Shown: piece by piece, positions 14,301-28,900 of the stretch
Layout: every line of letters starts with the position of its first letter
Position numbering within the stretch: position 1 is the first letter of the stretch
Origin: Tachypleus tridentatus
Lineage: Eukaryota > Arthropoda > Merostomata > Xiphosura > Limulidae
NCBI RefSeq assembly: GCF_004210375.1
Contig: NC_134834.1
Location: 13,253,857-13,317,856, forward strand
Length of the DNA: 64,000 nucleotides
Direction: 5' to 3'
Notes under the pieces: generated by a model
What the model was told of the DNA's origin: nothing
The model's input: only the letters and a program-made list of their open reading frames with translations
The model's database searches: none
Program-made: the position numbers and the translations under genes

Positions 14301-17300
14301 TCTTATTAAATTAGGAAAATGTGATACATTAGATACATTACACTGTTCTCAGAGGTTCAGTATTTTATATTAAATTACGAAAATCTGATACATTAGATAC
14401 ATTACACTGTTCTCAGAAATTAAGTATCTCTTATTAAATTAGGAAAATGTGATACATTAGATACATTACACTGTTCTCAGAGGTTAAGTATCTCTTATTA
14501 AATTAGGAAAATCTGATACATTAGATACATTACACTGTTCTCAGAGGTTCAGTATTTTATATTAAATTACGAAAATCTGATACATTAGATACATTACACT
14601 GTTCTCAGAGGTTAAGTATTTTATATTAAATTAGGAAAATCTGATACATTAGATACATTACACTGTTCTCAGAGGTTCAGTATTTTATATTAAATTACGA
14701 AAATCTGATACATTAGATACATTACACTGTTCTCAGAGGTTCAGTATTTTATATTAAATTAGGAAAATCTGATACATTAGATACATTACACTGTTCTCAG
14801 AGGTTCAGTATTTTATATTAAATTACGAAAATCTGATACATTAGATACATTACACTGTTCTCAGAGGTTAAGTATCTCTTATTAAATTAGGAAAATCAGA
14901 TACATTAGATACATTACACTGTTCTCAGAGGTTCAGTATTTTATATTAAATTAGGAAAATCTGATACATTAGATACATTACACTGTTCTCAGAGGTTAAG
15001 TATCTCTTATTAAATTAGGAAAATGTGATACATTAGATACATTACACTGTTCTCAGAGGTTAAGTATCTCTTATTAAATTAGGAAAATGTGATACATTAG
15101 ATACATTACACTGTTCTCAGAGGTTCAGTATTTTATATTAAATTACGAAAATCTGATACATTAGATACATTACACTGTTCTCAGAGGTTAAGTATTTTAA
15201 ATTAAATTACGAAAATCTGATATGTTCTCAGAGGTTAAGTATTTTATATTAAATTAGGAAAATCTGATACATTAGATACATTACACTGTTCTCAGAGGTT
15301 CAGTATTTTATATTAAATTACGAAAATCTGATACATTAGATACATTACACTGTTCTCAGAGGTTAAGTATCTCTTATTAAATTAGGAAAATCAGATACAT
15401 TAGATACATTACACTGTTCTCAGAGGTTAAGTATCTCTTATTAAATTACGAAAATCTGATACATTAGATACATTACACTGTTCTCAGAGGTTAAGTATCT
15501 CTTATTAAATTAGGAAAATCAGATACATTAGATACATTACACTGTTCTCAGAGGTTAAGTATCTCTTATTAAATTAGGAAAATGTGATACATTAGATACA
15601 TTACACTGTTCTCAGAGGTTAAGTATCTCTTATTAAATTAGGAAAATGTGATACATTAGATACATTACACTGTTCTCAGAGGTTAAGTATCTCTTATTAA
15701 ATTAGGAAAATGTGATACATTAGATACATTACACTGTTCTCAGTGGTTAAGTATCTCTTATTAAATTAGGAAAATGTTATACATTAGATACATTACACTG
15801 TTCTCAGAGGTTAAGTATCTCTTATTAAATTAGGAAAATGTGATACATTAGATACATTACACTGTTCTCAGAGGTTAAGTATCTCTTATTAAATTAGGAA
15901 AACCTGATACATTAGATACATTACACTGTTCTCAGAGGTTAAGTATCCCTTATTAAATTAGGAAAACCTGATACATTAGATACATTACACTGTTCTCAGA
16001 AGTTAAGTATCTCTTATTAAATTAGGAAAATGTGATACATTAGATACATTACACTGTTCTCAGAGGTTCAGTATTTTATATTAAATTACGAAAATCAGAT
16101 ACATTAGATACATTACACTGTTCTCAGAGGTTAAGTATCTCTTATTAAATTAGGAAAATGTGATACATTAGATACATTACACTGTTCTCAGAGGTTCAGT
16201 ATTTTATATTAAATTTCGAAAATCTGATACATTAGATACATTACACTGTTCTCAGAGGTTAAGTATTTTATATTAAATTAGGAAAATCTGATACATTAGA
16301 TACATTACACTGTTCTCAGAGGTTAAGTATCTCTTATTAAATTAGGAAAATGTGATACATTAGATACATTACACTGTTCTCAGAGGTTCAGTATTTTATA
16401 TTAAATTACGAAAATCTGATACATTAGATACATTACACTGTTCTCAGAGGTTCAGTATTTTATATTAAATTAGGAAAATCTGATACATTAGATACATTAC
16501 ACTGTTCTCAGAGGTTAAGTATTTTATATTAAATTAGGAAAATCTGATACATTAGATACATTACACTGTTCTCAGAGGTTCAGTATTTTATATTAAATTA
16601 GGAAAATCTGATACATTAGATACATTACACTGTTCTCAGAGGTTCAGTATTTTATATTAAATTAGGAAAATGTGATACATTAGATACATTACACTGTTCT
16701 CAGAGGTTCAGTATTTTATATTAAATTACGAAAATCTGATACATTAGATACATTACACTGTTCTCAAAGTTAAGTATTTTATATTAAATTAGGAAAATCA
16801 GATACATTAGATACATTACACTGTTCTCAGAGGTTAAGTATCTCTTATTAAATTAGGAAAATGTGATACATTAGATACATTACACTGTTCTCAGAGGTTA
16901 AGTATCTCTTATTAAATTAGGAAAATGTGATACATTAGATACATTACACTGTTCTCAGAGGTTCAGTATTTTATATTAAATTACGAAAATCTGATACATT
17001 AGATACATTACACTGTTCTCAGAGGTTCAGTATTTTATATTAAATTAGGAAAATGTGATACATTAGATACATTACACTGTTCTCAGAGTTCAGTATTTTA
17101 TATTAAATTAGGAAAATGTGATACATTAGATACATTACACTGTTCTCAGAGGTTAAGTATCTCTTATTAAATTAGGAAAATGTGATACATTAGATACATT
17201 ACACTGTTCTCAGAGGTTCAGTATTTTATATTAAATTAGGAAAATGTGATACATTAGATACATTACACAGTTCTCAGAGGTTAAGTATCTCTTATTAAAT

Positions 17301-20300
17301 TAGGAAAATGTGATACATTAGATACATTACACTGTTCTCAGAGGTTAAGTATTTTATATTAAATTAGGAAAATCTGATACATTAGATACATTACACTGTT
17401 CTCAGAGGTTAAGTATTTTATATTAAATTAGGAAAATCTGATACATTAGATACATTACACTGTTCTCAGAGGTTAAGTATCTCTTATTAAATTAGGAAAA
17501 TGTGATACATTAGATACATTACACTGTTCTCAGAGGTTCAGTATTTTATATTAAATTACGAAAATCTGATACATTAGATACATTACACTGTTCTCAAAGT
17601 TAAGTATTTTATATTAAATTAGGAAAATCAGATACATTAGATACATTACACTCTTCTCAGAGGTTAAGTATCTCTTATTAAATTACGAAAATCTGATACA
17701 TTAGATACATTACACTGTTCTCAGAGGTTAAGTATTTTATATTAAATTAGGAAAATCTGATACATTAGATACATTACACTGTTCTCAGAGGTTCAGTATT
17801 TTATATTAAATTACGAAAATCTGATACATTAGATACATTACACTGTTCTCAGAGGTTCAGTATTTTATATTAAATTAGGAAAATCTGATACATTAGATAC
17901 ATTACACTGTTCTCAGAGGTTCAGTATTTTATATTAAATTACGAAAATCTGATACATTAGATACATTACACTGTTCTCAGAGGTTAAGTATCTCTTATTA
18001 AATTAGGAAAATCAGATACATTAGATACATTACACTGTTCTCAGAGGTTCAGTATTTTATATTAAATTAGGAAAATCTGATACATTAGATACATTACACT
18101 GTTCTCAGAGGTTAAGTATCTCTTATTAAATTAGGAAAATGTGATACATTAGATACATTACACTGTTCTCAGAGGTTAAGTATCTCTTATTAAATTAGGA
18201 AAATGTGATACATTAGATACATTACACTGTTCTCAGAGGTTCAGTATTTTATATTAAATTACGAAAATCTGATACATTAGATACATTACACTGTTCTCAG
18301 AGGTTAAGTATTTTAAATTAAATTACGAAAATCTGATACATTAGATACATTACACTGTTCTCAGAGGTTAAGTATTTTATATTAAATTAGGAAAATCTGA
18401 TACATTAGATACATTACACTGTTCTCAGAGGTTCAGTATTTTATATTAAATTACGAAAATCTGATACATTAGATACATTACACTGTTCTCAGAGGTTAAG
18501 TATCTCTTATTAAATTAGGAAAATCAGATACATTAGATACATTACACTGTTCTCAGAGGTTAAGTATCTCTTATTAAATTACGAAAATCTGATACATTAG
18601 ATACATTACACTGTTCTCAGAGGTTAAGTATCTCTTATTAAATTAGGAAAATCAGATACATTAGATACATTACACTGTTCTCAGAGGTTAAGTATCTCTT
18701 ATTAAATTAGGAAAATGTGATACATTAGATACATTACACTGTTCTCAGAGGTTAAGTATCTCTTATTAAATTAGGAAAATGTGATACATTAGATACATTA
18801 CACTGTTCTCAGAGGTTAAGTATCTCTTATTAAATTAGGAAAATGTGATACATTAGATACATTACACTGTTCTCAGAGGTTAAGTATCTCTTATTAAATT
18901 AGGAAAATGTTATACATTAGATACATTACACTGTTCTCAGAGGTTAAGTATCTCTTATTAAATTAGGAAAATGTGATACATTAGATACATTACACTGTTC
19001 TCAGAGGTTAAGTATCTCTTATTAAATTAGGAAAACCTGATACATTAGATACATTACACTGTTCTCAGAGGTTAAGTATCCCTTATTAAATTAGGAAAAC
19101 CTGATACATTAGATACATTACACTCTTCTCAGAAGTTAAGTATCTCTTATTAAATTAGGAAAATGTGATACATTAGATACATTACACTGTTCTCAGAGGT
19201 TCAGTATTTTATATTAAATTACGAAAATCAGATACATTAGATACATTACACTGTTCTCAGAGGTTAAGTATCCCTTATTAAATTAGGAAAATGTGATACA
19301 TTAGATACATTACACTGTTCTCAGAGGTTAAGTATCTCTTATTAAATTAGGAAAATGTGATACATTAGATACATTACACTGTTCTCAGAGGTTCAGTATT
19401 TTATATTAAATTAGGAAAATGTGATACATTAGATACATTACACTGTTCTCAGAGGTTAAGTATCTCTTATTAAATTAGGAAAATGTGATACATTAGATAC
19501 ATTACACTGTTCTCAGAGGTTAAGTATTTTATATTAAATTAGGAAAATCTGATACATTAGATACATTACACTGTTCTCAGAGGTTAAGTATTTTATATTA
19601 AATTAGGAAAATCTGATACATTAGATACATTACACTGTTCTCAGAGGTTAAGTATCTCTTATTAAATTAGGAAAATGTGATACATTAGATACATTACACT
19701 GTTCTCAGAGGTTCAGTATTTTATATTAAATTACGAAAATCTGATACATTAGATACATTACACTGTTCTCAGAGTTAAGTATTTTATATTAAATTAGGAA
19801 AATCAGATACATTAGATACATTACACTGTTCTCAGAGGTTAAGTATCTCTTATTAAATTAGGAAAATGTGATACATTAGATACATTACACTGTTCTCAGA
19901 GGTTCAGTATTTTATATTAAATTACGAAAATCTGATACATTAGATACATTACACTGTTCTCAGAGGTTCAGTATTTTATATTAAATTAGGAAAATGTGAT
20001 ACATTAGATACATTACACTGTTCTCAGAGGTTCAGTATTTTATATTAAATTACGAAAATCTGATACATTAGATACATTACACTGTTCTCAGAGTTAAGTA
20101 TTTTATATTAAATTAGGAAAATCAGATACATTAGATACATTACACTGTTCTCAGAGGTTAAGTATCTCTTATTAAATTAGGAAAATGTGATACATTAGAT
20201 ACATTACACTGTTCTCAGAGGTTCAGTATTTTATATTAAATTACGAAAATCTGATACATTAGATACATTACACTGTTCTCAAAGTTAAGTATTTTATATT

Positions 20301-22479
20301 AAATTAGGAAAATCAGATACATTAGATACATTACACTGTTCTCAGAGGTTAAGTATCTCTTATTAAATTAGGAAAATGTGATACATTAGATACATTACAC
20401 TGTTCTCAGAGGTTCAGTATTTTATATTAAATTACGAAAATCTGATACATTAGATACATTACACTGTTCTCAGAGGTTAAGTATTTTATATTAAATTAGG
20501 AAAATCTGATACATTAGATACATTACACTGTTCTCAGAGGTTCAGTATTTTATATTAAATTACGAAAATCTGATACATTAGATACATTACACTGTTCTCA
20601 GAGGTTCAGTATTTTATATTAAATTAGGAAAATCTGATACATTAGATACATTACACTGTTCTCAGAGGTTCAGTATTTTATATTAAATTACGAAAATCTG
20701 ATACATTAGATACATTACACTGTTCTCAGAGGTTAAGTATCTCTTATTAAATTAGGAAAATCAGATACATTAGATACATTACACTGTTCTCAGAGGTTCA
20801 GTATTTTATATTAAATTAGGAAAATCTGATACATTAGATACATTACACTGTTCTCAGAGGTTAAGTATCTCTTATTAAATTAGGAAAATGTGATACATTA
20901 GATACATTACACTGTTCTCAGAGGTTAAGTATCTCTTATTAAATTAGGAAAATGTGATACATTAGATACATTACACTGTTCTCAGAGGTTCAGTATTTTA
21001 TATTAAATTACGAAAATCTGATACATTAGATACATTACACTGTTCTCAGAGGTTAAGTATTTTAAATTAAATTACGAAAATCTGATACATTAGATACATT
21101 ACACTGTTCTCAGAGGTTAAGTATTTTATATTAAATTAGGAAAATCTGATACATTAGATACATTACACTGTTCTCAGAGGTTCAGTATTTTATATTAAAT
21201 TACGAAAATCTGATACATTAGATACATTACACTGTTCTCAGAGGTTAAGTATCTCTTATTAAATTAGGAAAATCAGATACATTAGATACATTACACTGTT
21301 CTCAGAGGTTAAGTATCTCTTATTAAATTACGAAAATCTGATACATTAGATACATTACACTGTTCTCAGAGGTTAAGTATCTCTTATTAAATTAGGAAAA
21401 TCAGATACATTAGATACATTACACTGTTCTCAGAGGTTAAGTATCTCTTATTAAATTAGGAAAATGTGAAAATGTGATACATTAGATACATTACACTGTT
21501 CTCAGAGGTTAAGTATCTCTTATTAAATTAGGAAAATGTGATACATTAGATACATTACACTGTTCTCAGAGGTTAAGTATCTCTTATTAAATTAGGAAAA
21601 TGTGATACATTAGATACATTACACTGTTCTCAGAGGTTAAGTATCTCTTATTAAATTAGGAAAATGTGATACATTAGATACATTACACTGTTCTCAGAGG
21701 TTAAGTATCTCTTATTAATTTAGGAAAATGTGATACATTAGATACATTACACTGTTCTCAGAGGTTAAGTATCTCTTATTAAATTAGGAAAACCTGATAC
21801 ATTAGATACATTACACTGTTCTCAGAGGTTAAGTATCCCTTATTAAATTAGGAAAATCTGATACATTAGATACATTACACTGTTCTCAGAGGTTAAGTAT
21901 TTTATATTAAATTAGGAAAATCTGATACATTAGATACATTACACTGTTCTCAGAGGTTCAGTATTTTATATTAAATTAGGAAAATCAGATACATTAGATA
22001 CATTACACTGTTCTCAGAGGTTAAGTATCTCTTATTAAATTAGGAAAATGTGATACATTAGATACATTACACTGTTCTCAGAGGTTCAGTATTTTATATT
22101 AAATTACGAAAATCTGATACATTAGATACATTACACTGTTCTCAGAGGTTAAGTATTTTATATTAAATTAGGAAAATCTGATACATTAGATACATTACAC
22201 TGTTCTCAGAGGTTCAGTATTTTATATTAAATTAGGAAAATCTGATACATTAGATACATTACACTGTTCTCAGAGGTTCAGTATTTTATATTAAATTAGG
22301 AAAATCTGATACATTAGATACATTACACTGTTCTCAGAGGTTCAGTATTTTATATTAAATTACGAAAATCTGATACATTAGATACATTACACTGTTCTCA
22401 GAGGTTAAGTATCTCTTATTAAATTAGGAAAATCAGATACATTAGATACATTACACTGTTCTCAGAGGTTCAGTATTTT
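11380..22479 (+). repeat. 64-bp satellite array, about 173 monomers
   Basis: A head-to-tail array with a 64-bp period; for example CTGTTCTCAG at 11,464 recurs at 11,528. Every monomer contains the direct repeat GATACATTA twice in a row, then a CTGTTCTCAGAGG core and an AT-rich second half. Three main subtypes differ at linked sites: TTAAGTATCTCTTA with AGGAAAATGTGA; TTCAGTATTTTATA with ACGAAAATCTGA; and TTAAGTATTTTATA with AGGAAAATCTGA. Minor forms carry AAATCAGA or AAACCTGA. Subtypes follow one another in repeated blocks. Markers recur at 896 bp (11,821 to 12,717), 3,133 bp (15,771 to 18,904; 15,901 to 19,034) and 2,757 bp (19,034 to 21,791). A 17-bp deletion near 15,219 explains one spacing of 3,116 bp. 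The first unit is diverged. The right end is cut by the assembly gap, so true length is unknown. Confidence 0.97.
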
Positions 22480-22979
22480 NNNNNNNNNNNNNNNNNNNNN
22501 NNNNNNNNNNNNNNNNNNNNNNNNNNNNNNNNNNNNNNNNNNNNNNNNNNNNNNNNNNNNNNNNNNNNNNNNNNNNNNNNNNNNNNNNNNNNNNNNNNNN
22601 NNNNNNNNNNNNNNNNNNNNNNNNNNNNNNNNNNNNNNNNNNNNNNNNNNNNNNNNNNNNNNNNNNNNNNNNNNNNNNNNNNNNNNNNNNNNNNNNNNNN
22701 NNNNNNNNNNNNNNNNNNNNNNNNNNNNNNNNNNNNNNNNNNNNNNNNNNNNNNNNNNNNNNNNNNNNNNNNNNNNNNNNNNNNNNNNNNNNNNNNNNNN
22801 NNNNNNNNNNNNNNNNNNNNNNNNNNNNNNNNNNNNNNNNNNNNNNNNNNNNNNNNNNNNNNNNNNNNNNNNNNNNNNNNNNNNNNNNNNNNNNNNNNNN
22901 NNNNNNNNNNNNNNNNNNNNNNNNNNNNNNNNNNNNNNNNNNNNNNNNNNNNNNNNNNNNNNNNNNNNNNNNNNNNNNN
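22480..22979. other. Assembly gap of exactly 500 N
   Basis: The run of N is exactly 500 long, which marks a fixed-size placeholder inserted when contigs were joined, as some Hi-C scaffolders do, and not a measured distance. The 64-bp satellite stops at its left edge and the inverted 67-bp satellite starts at its right edge. The order, orientation and distance of the two sides are therefore not supported by the sequence itself. Confidence 0.98.
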
Positions 22980-25900
22980 ATTAGGAACGTTGTAGCATGT
23001 TTGGGATATCCTGGCAACAAGAACCTCTATAGTATACTGATGTTTCATTATGAACGTTGTAGCATGTGTGGAATATCTTGGCAACAAGAACCTCTATAGT
23101 ATACTGATGTTCCATTAGGAACGTTGTAGCATGTGTGGAATATCCTGGCAACAAGAACTCCTCTATAGTATACTAATGTTCCATTAGGGAACGTTGTAGC
23201 ATGTTTGGGATATCTTGGCAACAAGAACCCTATAGTATTCTAATGTTCCATTAGGGAATGTTGTAGCATGTGTGGAATATCCTGGCAACAAGAACCTCTA
23301 TAGAATACTGATGTTCCATTATGAACGTTGTTGCATGTTGCAGATATCTGGCAACAAGAACCCCTATAGTATACTAATGTTCCATTAGAACGTTGTAGCA
23401 TGTTTGGGATATCCTGGCAACAAGAACCTCTATAGTATACTGATGTTCCATTATGAACGTTGTTGCATGTTGGGGATATTCTGGCAACAAGAACCTCTAT
23501 AGTATACTGATGTTCCATTAGGAACGTTGTAGCATGTGTGGAATATCCTGGCAACAAGAACCTCTATAGTATACTAATGTTCCATTAGGAACGTTGTAGC
23601 ATGTTTGGGATATCCTGGCAACAAGAACCTCTATAGTATACTGATGTTCTATTATGAACGTTGTTGCATGTTTGGGATATCCTGGCAACAAGAACTTCTA
23701 TAGTATACTGATGTTCCATTATGAACGTTGTTGCATGTTGGGGATATCCTGGCAACAAGAACCTCTATAGTATACTAATGTTCCATTAGGAACGTTGTTG
23801 CATGTTTGGGATATCCTGGCAACAAGAACCTCTATAGTATACTAATGTTCCATCAGGAACGTTGTTGCATGTTTGGGATATCCTGGCAACAAGAACCTCT
23901 ATAGTATACTGATGTTCCATTAGGAACGTTGTAGCATGTGTGGAATATCCTGGTAACAAGAACCTCTATAGTATACTAATGTTCCATTAGAACGTTGTAG
24001 CATGTTTGGGATATCCTGGCAACAAGAACCTCTATAGTATACTGATGTTCCATTATGAACGTTGTTGCATGTTTGGGATATCCTGGCAACAAGAACCTCT
24101 ATAGTATACTGATGTTTCATTAGGAACGTTGTTGCATGTTTGGGATATCCTGGCAACAAGAACCTCTATAGTATACTGATGTTCCATTATGAACATTGTA
24201 GCATGTGTGGAATATCCTGGCAACAAGAACCTCTATAGTATACTGATGTTCCATTAGGAACGTTGTAGCATGTGTGTGGAATATCCTGGCAACAAGAACC
24301 TCTATAGTATACTAATGTTCCATTAGAACGTTGTAGCATGTTTGGGATATCTTTGGCAACAAGAACCTCTATAGTATTCTAATGTTCCATTAGGAACGTT
24401 GTAACATGTGTGGAATATCCTGGCAACAAGAACCTCTATAGTATACTGATGTTCCATTAGGAACGTTGTAGCATGTGTGGAATATCCTGGCAACAAGAAC
24501 CTCTATAGTATACTGATGTTCCATTATGAACGTTGTTGCATGTTGGGGATATCCTGGCAAGAACCTCTATAGTATACCAATGTTCCATTAGAACGTTGTA
24601 GCATATTTGGGATATCTTGGCAACAAGAACCTCTATAGTATTCTAATGTTCCATTAGGAACGTTGTAGCATGTGTGGAATATCCTGGCAACAAGAACCTC
24701 TATATATACTGATGTTCTATTAGGAACGTTGTTGCATGTTTGGGATATCCTGGCAACAAGAACCTCTATAGTATACTGATGTTCTATTAGGAACGTTGTA
24801 GCATGTTTGGGATATCCTGGCAACAAGAACCTCTATAGTATACTGATGTTTCATTATGAACGTTGTAGCATGTGTGGAATATCTTGGCAACAAGAACCTC
24901 TATAGTATACTGATGTTCCATTAGGAACGTTGTAGCATGTGTGGAATATCCTGGCAACAAGAACCTCTATAGTATACTAATGTTCCATTAGAACGTTGTA
25001 GCATGTTTGGGATATCCTGGCAACAAGAACCTCTATAGTATTCTAATGTTCCATTAGGAACGTTGTAGCATGTGTGGAATATCCTGGCAACAAGAACCTC
25101 TATAGTATACTGATGTTCCATTATGAACGTTGTTGCATGTTGGGGATATCCTGGCAACAAGAACCTCTATAGTATACTAATGTTCCTTTAGGAACGTTGT
25201 AGCATGTTTGGGATATCCTGGCAACAAGAACCTCTATAGTATACTGATGTTCCATTATGAACGTTGTTGCATGTTGGGATATCCTGGCAACAAGAACCTC
25301 TATAGTATACTGATGTTCCATTAGGAACGTTGTAGCATGTGTGGAATATCCTGGCAACAAGAACCTCTATAGTATACTAATGTTCCATTAGGAACGTTGT
25401 AGCATGTTTGGGATATCCTGGCAACAAGAACCTCTATAGTATACTGATGTTCCATTATGAACGTTGTTGCATGTTGGGGATATCCTGGCAACAAGAATCT
25501 CTATAGTATACTAATGTTCCATTAGGAACGTTGTTGCATGTTTGGGATATCCTGGCAACAAGAACCTCTATAGTATACTCAATGTTCCATCAGAACGTTG
25601 TTGCATGTTTGGGATATCCTGGCAACAAGAACCTCTATAGTATACTGATGTTCCATTAGGAACGTTGTAGCATGTGGGAATATCCTGGTAACAAGAACCT
25701 CTATAGTATACTAATGTTCCATTAGGAACGTTGTAGCATGTTTGGGATATCCTGGCAACAAGAACCTCTATAGTATACTGATGTTCCATTAGGAACGTTG
25801 TTGCATGTTTGGGATATCCTGGCAACAAGAACCTCTATAGTATACTGATGTTCCATTAGGAACGTTGTTGCATGTTTGGGATATCCTGGCAACAAGAACC

Positions 25901-28900
25901 TCTATAGTATACTGATGTTCCATTATGAACGTTGTAGCATGTGTGGAATATCCTGGCAACAAGAACCTCTATAGTATACTGATGTTCCATTAGGAACGTT
26001 GTAGCATGTGTGGAATATCCTGGCAACAAGAACCTCTATAGTATACTAATGTTCCATTAGGAACGTTGTAGCATGTTTGGGATATCTTGGCAACAAGAAC
26101 CTCTATAGTATTCTAATGTTCCATTAGGAACGTTGTAGCATGTGTGGAATATCCTGGCAACAAGAACCTCTATAGTATACTGATGTTCCATTATGAACGT
26201 TGTAGCATGTGTGGAATATCCTGGCAACAAGAACCTCTATAGTATACTAATGTTCTATTAGGAACGTTGTTGCATGTTTGGGATATCCTGGCAACAAGAA
26301 CCTCTATAGTATACTGATGTTCTATTAGGAACGTTGTTGCATGTTTGGGATATCCTGGCAACAAGAACCCTATAGTATACTGATGTTCCATTAGAAACGT
26401 TGTAGCATGTTTGGGATATCCTGGCAACAAGAACCCTATAGTATACTAATGTTCTATTAGGAACGTTGTTGCATGTTTGGGATATCCTGGCAACAAGAAC
26501 CTCTATAGTATACTGATGTTCTATTAGGAACGTTGTAGCATGTTTGGGATATCCTGGCAACAAGAACCTCTATAGTATACTGATGTTCTATTAGGAACGT
26601 TGTAGCATGTTTGGGATATCCTGGCAACAAGAACCTCTATAGTATACTGATGTTCCATTATGAACGTTGTAGCATGTGTGGAATATCCTGGCAACAAGAA
26701 CCTCTATAGTATACTGATGTTCCATTAGGAACGTTGTAGCATGTGTGGAATATCCTGGCAACAAGAACCTCTATAGTATACTGATGTTCTATTAGGAACG
26801 TTGTAGCATGTTTGGGATATCCTGGCAACAAGAACCTCTATAGTATACTAGGAACGTTGTTGCATGTGTGGGATATCCTGGCAACAAGAACATCTATAGT
26901 ATACTGATGTTCCATTAGGAACGTTGTAGCATGTTTGGGATATCCTGGCAACAAGAACCTCTATAGTATACTAATGTTCCATTAGGAACGTTGTAGCATG
27001 TGTGAATATCCTGGCAACAAGAACCTCTATAGTATACTGATGTTCCATTAGGAACGTTGTAGCATGTGTGGAATATCCTGGCAACAAGAACCTCTATAGT
27101 ATACTAATGTTCCATTAGGAACGTTCTAGCATGTTTGGGATATCCTGGCAACAAGAACCTCTATAGTTTACTGATGTTCCATTATGAACGTTGTTGCATG
27201 TTTGGGATATCCTGGCAACAAGAACCTCTATAGTATACTAATGTTCCATTAGGAACGTTGTAGCATGTTTGGGATATCCTGGCAACAAGAACTTCTATAG
27301 TATACTGATGTTCCATTATGAACGTTGTTGCATGTTGGGGATATCCTGGGAACAAGAACCTCTATAGTATACTAATGTTCCATTAGGAACGTTGTAGCAT
27401 GTGTGGAATATCCTGGCAACAAGAACCTCTATAGTATACTAATGTTCCATTAGGAACGTTGTAGCATGTTTGGGATATCCTGGCAACAAGAACCTCTATA
27501 GTATACTAATGTTCCATTAGGAACGTTGTTGCATGTTTGGGATATCCTGGCAACAAGAACCTCTATAGTATACTAATGTTCTATTAGGAACGTTGTTGCA
27601 TGTTTGGGATATCCTGGCAACAAGAACCTCTATAGTATACTGATGTTCCATTAGGAACGTTGTAGCATGTTTGGGATATCCTGGCAACAAGAACCTCTAT
27701 AGTATACTGATGTTCCATTAGGAACGTTGTAGCATGTTTGGGATATCCTGGCAACAAGAACCTCTATAGTATACTGATGTTCCATTATGAACGTTGTAGC
27801 ATGTGTGGAATATCCTGGCAACAAGAACCTCTATAGTATACTGATGTTCCATTAGGAACGTTGTAGCATGTGTGGAATATCCTGGCAACAAGAACCTCTA
27901 TAGTATACTAATGTTCCATTAGGAACGTTGTTGCATGTTTGGGATATCCTGGCAACAAGAACCTCTATAGTATACTGATGTTCCATTATGAACGTTGTAG
28001 CATGTGTGGAATATCCTGGCAACAAGAACCTCTATAGTATACTGATGTTCCATTAGGAACGTTGTAGCATGTGTGGAATATCCTGGCAACAACAACCTCT
28101 ATAGTATACTAATGTTCCATTAGGAACGTTGTAGCATGTTTGGGATATCTTGGCAACAAGAACCTCTATAGTATTCTAATGTTCCATTAGGAACGTTGTA
28201 GTATGTGTGGAATATCCTGGCAACAAGAACCTCTATAGTATACTGATGTTCCATTAGGAACGTTGTAGCATGTGTGGAATATCCTGGCAACAAGAACCTC
28301 TATAGTATACTAATGTTCCATTAGGAACGTTGTAGCATGTTTGGGATATCCTGGCAACAAGAACCTCTATAGTATACTAATGTTCCATTAGGAACGTTGT
28401 TGCATGTTGGGGATATCCTGGCAACAAGAACCTCTATAGTATACTAATGTTCCATCAGGAACGTTGTTGCATGTTTGGGATATCCTGGCAACAAGAACCT
28501 CTATAGTATACTGATGTTCCATTATGAACGTTGTTGCATGTTTGGGATATCCTGGCAACAAGAACCTCTATAGTATACTGATGTTTCATTAGGAACGTTG
28601 TTGCATGTTTGGGATATCCTGGCAACAAGAACCTCTATAGTATACTGATGTTCCATTATGAACGTTGTAGCATGTGTGGAATATCCTGGCAACAAGAACC
28701 TCTATAGTATACTGATGTTCCATTAGGAACGTTGTAGCATGTGTGGAATATCCTGGCAACAAGAACCTCTATAGTATACTAATGTTCCATTAGGAACGTT
28801 GTAGCATGTTTGGGATATCCTGGCAACAAGAACCTCTATAGTATACTAATGTTCCATTAGGAACGTTGTAGCATGTGTGGAATATCCTGGCAACAAGAAC

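Noticed and set aside
22451..23087. Two ORFs of 189 and 205 codons spanning the gap
   Set aside because: Most of their codons are N. They exist only because unknown bases contain no stops.
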